A DNA stretch of 5,462 nt from Parcubacteria group bacterium SW_6_46_9 (lineage in GTDB: Bacteria; Patescibacteriota; Minisyncoccia; Phycocordibacterales; SW-6-46-9): NCBI GenBank assembly GCA_003022255.1, contig PXPA01000053.1, positions 31,082 through 36,543 on the forward strand, written 5' to 3'. A program made the translations under genes and the position numbers. This document shows positions 5,095 to 5,462 of this stretch, piece after piece (the stretch's first letter is position 1; each line of letters opens with the position of its first letter). The notes under the pieces were generated by a model that worked only from the letters and a program-made list of their open reading frames with translations, was not told the origin of the DNA and did no database searches.

Positions 5095-5101
5095 GAACGC
5101 C

Positions 5102-5462
5102 TCATACGCGAACTTTTTCTAGAGCTTTTACAGCAGCACGGGCATTATTCAGCTTGTTTTTCGTTCGGCTGATAAGTTTTGAGCCGACATCATTCAAGCC
5201 AGCCAACCGAATAACATCACGCACCGAGCTTCCGGCCACCAATCCCCGGCCAGGCGCCGGATGCATATTTACCTCTGAAGCGTTGTAGCGGGCGTTCACT
5301 TCGTACGGAATTGAACTGTCGTCAGTCATTTCAATGTCTACCGCATTCTTTTTTGCGTCATTAATTGCTTTCCCGATAGCATCAGAAATATCCTTTGCAT
5401 TGCCAAGCCCAACACCAACCTTTCCTTTGTGATTACCGGCTACGGCCGCCACCCGAAAACTG
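5102..5462 (-). CDS. rpsE: 30S ribosomal protein S5 (uS5), 5' end cut by window
   Basis: Small-subunit ribosomal protein involved in decoding accuracy and the mRNA entry region. About 119 codons are visible, beginning with SFRVAAVAGNHKGKVGVGLG. This aligns with E. coli S5 from roughly residue 32 (SFTALTVVGDGNGRVG), so the N-terminal double-stranded-RNA-binding domain is only partly present. The C-terminal domain follows with MHPAPGRGLVAGSSVRDVIRLAGLNDVGSK and NNARAAVKALEKV. A GTG at 5452-5450 is in frame but lies inside the conserved beta strand, so it is not the start; the gene continues beyond 5462. It ends shortly after KALEKV, without the tail of about 15 residues found in E. coli. The TGA stop lies 7 nt from the structured element. 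Confidence 0.95.
   Translation of the reverse strand, partial: SFRVAAVAGNHKGKVGVGLGNAKDISDAIGKAINDAKKNAVDIEMTDDSSIPYEVNARYNASEVNMHPAPGRGLVAGSSVRDVIRLAGLNDVGSKLISRTKNKLNNARAAVKALEKVRV

Noticed and set aside
2838..5095. CRISPR array or ordinary insertion sequence
   Set aside because: Only two copies exist nearly 2 kb apart, with no regular spacing, no transposase frame and no clear terminal inverted repeats.
5450..5452. GTG as start of rpsE
   Set aside because: The frame stays open to the window edge, and the residues before the GTG (S-F-R) continue the conserved S5 strand. The gene is cut by the window.

Overview
The window reads as part of a bacterial spc ribosomal-protein operon region, mostly on the minus strand, from a Candidate Phyla Radiation (Patescibacteria) type genome. 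The evidence is rpsE followed by rplO with no rpmD (L30) between them, an archaeal-type CMP kinase with a GPPGSGTTT P-loop, an archaeal-like UMP kinase, short intergenic spaces and near-absent Shine-Dalgarno sequences. TGA is used as a stop (rpsE, pyrH, map), so the glycine-TGA code of Absconditabacteria/Gracilibacteria does not apply. The exact lineage cannot be fixed from this window.

Layout, right to left in the sense of the minus strand: the 3' two thirds of rpsE (S5); a 364-nt non-coding stretch where rpmD would normally lie; rplO (L15) and secY behind their own extended -10 promoter; a 273-nt non-coding stretch; then, on the plus strand and convergent with secY, an archaeal-type cytidylate kinase. 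Divergent from it on the minus strand is a compact operon: an adenylate-kinase family protein, an archaeal-type UMP kinase and type I methionine aminopeptidase (map), the last two overlapping by ATGA. At the far left a new extended -10 lies 9 nt from an ATG that may open the next gene. The coding content joins ribosome assembly (S5, L15), membrane protein export (SecY), N-terminal methionine removal (Map) and three NMP kinases for AMP, UMP and CMP-type substrates.

The most interesting content is non-coding. Both long intergenic gaps hold a copy of the same structured element: an identical 18-nt box (2838-2855, 4786-4803), a small hairpin, and then a branched domain of exactly 131 nt in each copy (2896-3026, 4964-5094). 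The two 131-nt domains share architecture bulge for bulge. Their stems differ in sequence but stay paired through compensatory changes, while loop and bulge sequences are conserved (7-nt loop MCGCTGG, bulges CGCA and GCAKGGT). G-T pairs in the stems are wobbles only if the RNA is read from the plus strand, antisense to secY and rpsE. This looks like an undescribed structured RNA or a mobile non-coding element. I do not recognise its family.

Three predicted promoters (left edge, cmk, rplO) share a TGNTANANT extended -10 placed 9 to 16 nt before the start codon, which suggests leaderless or nearly leaderless mRNAs.
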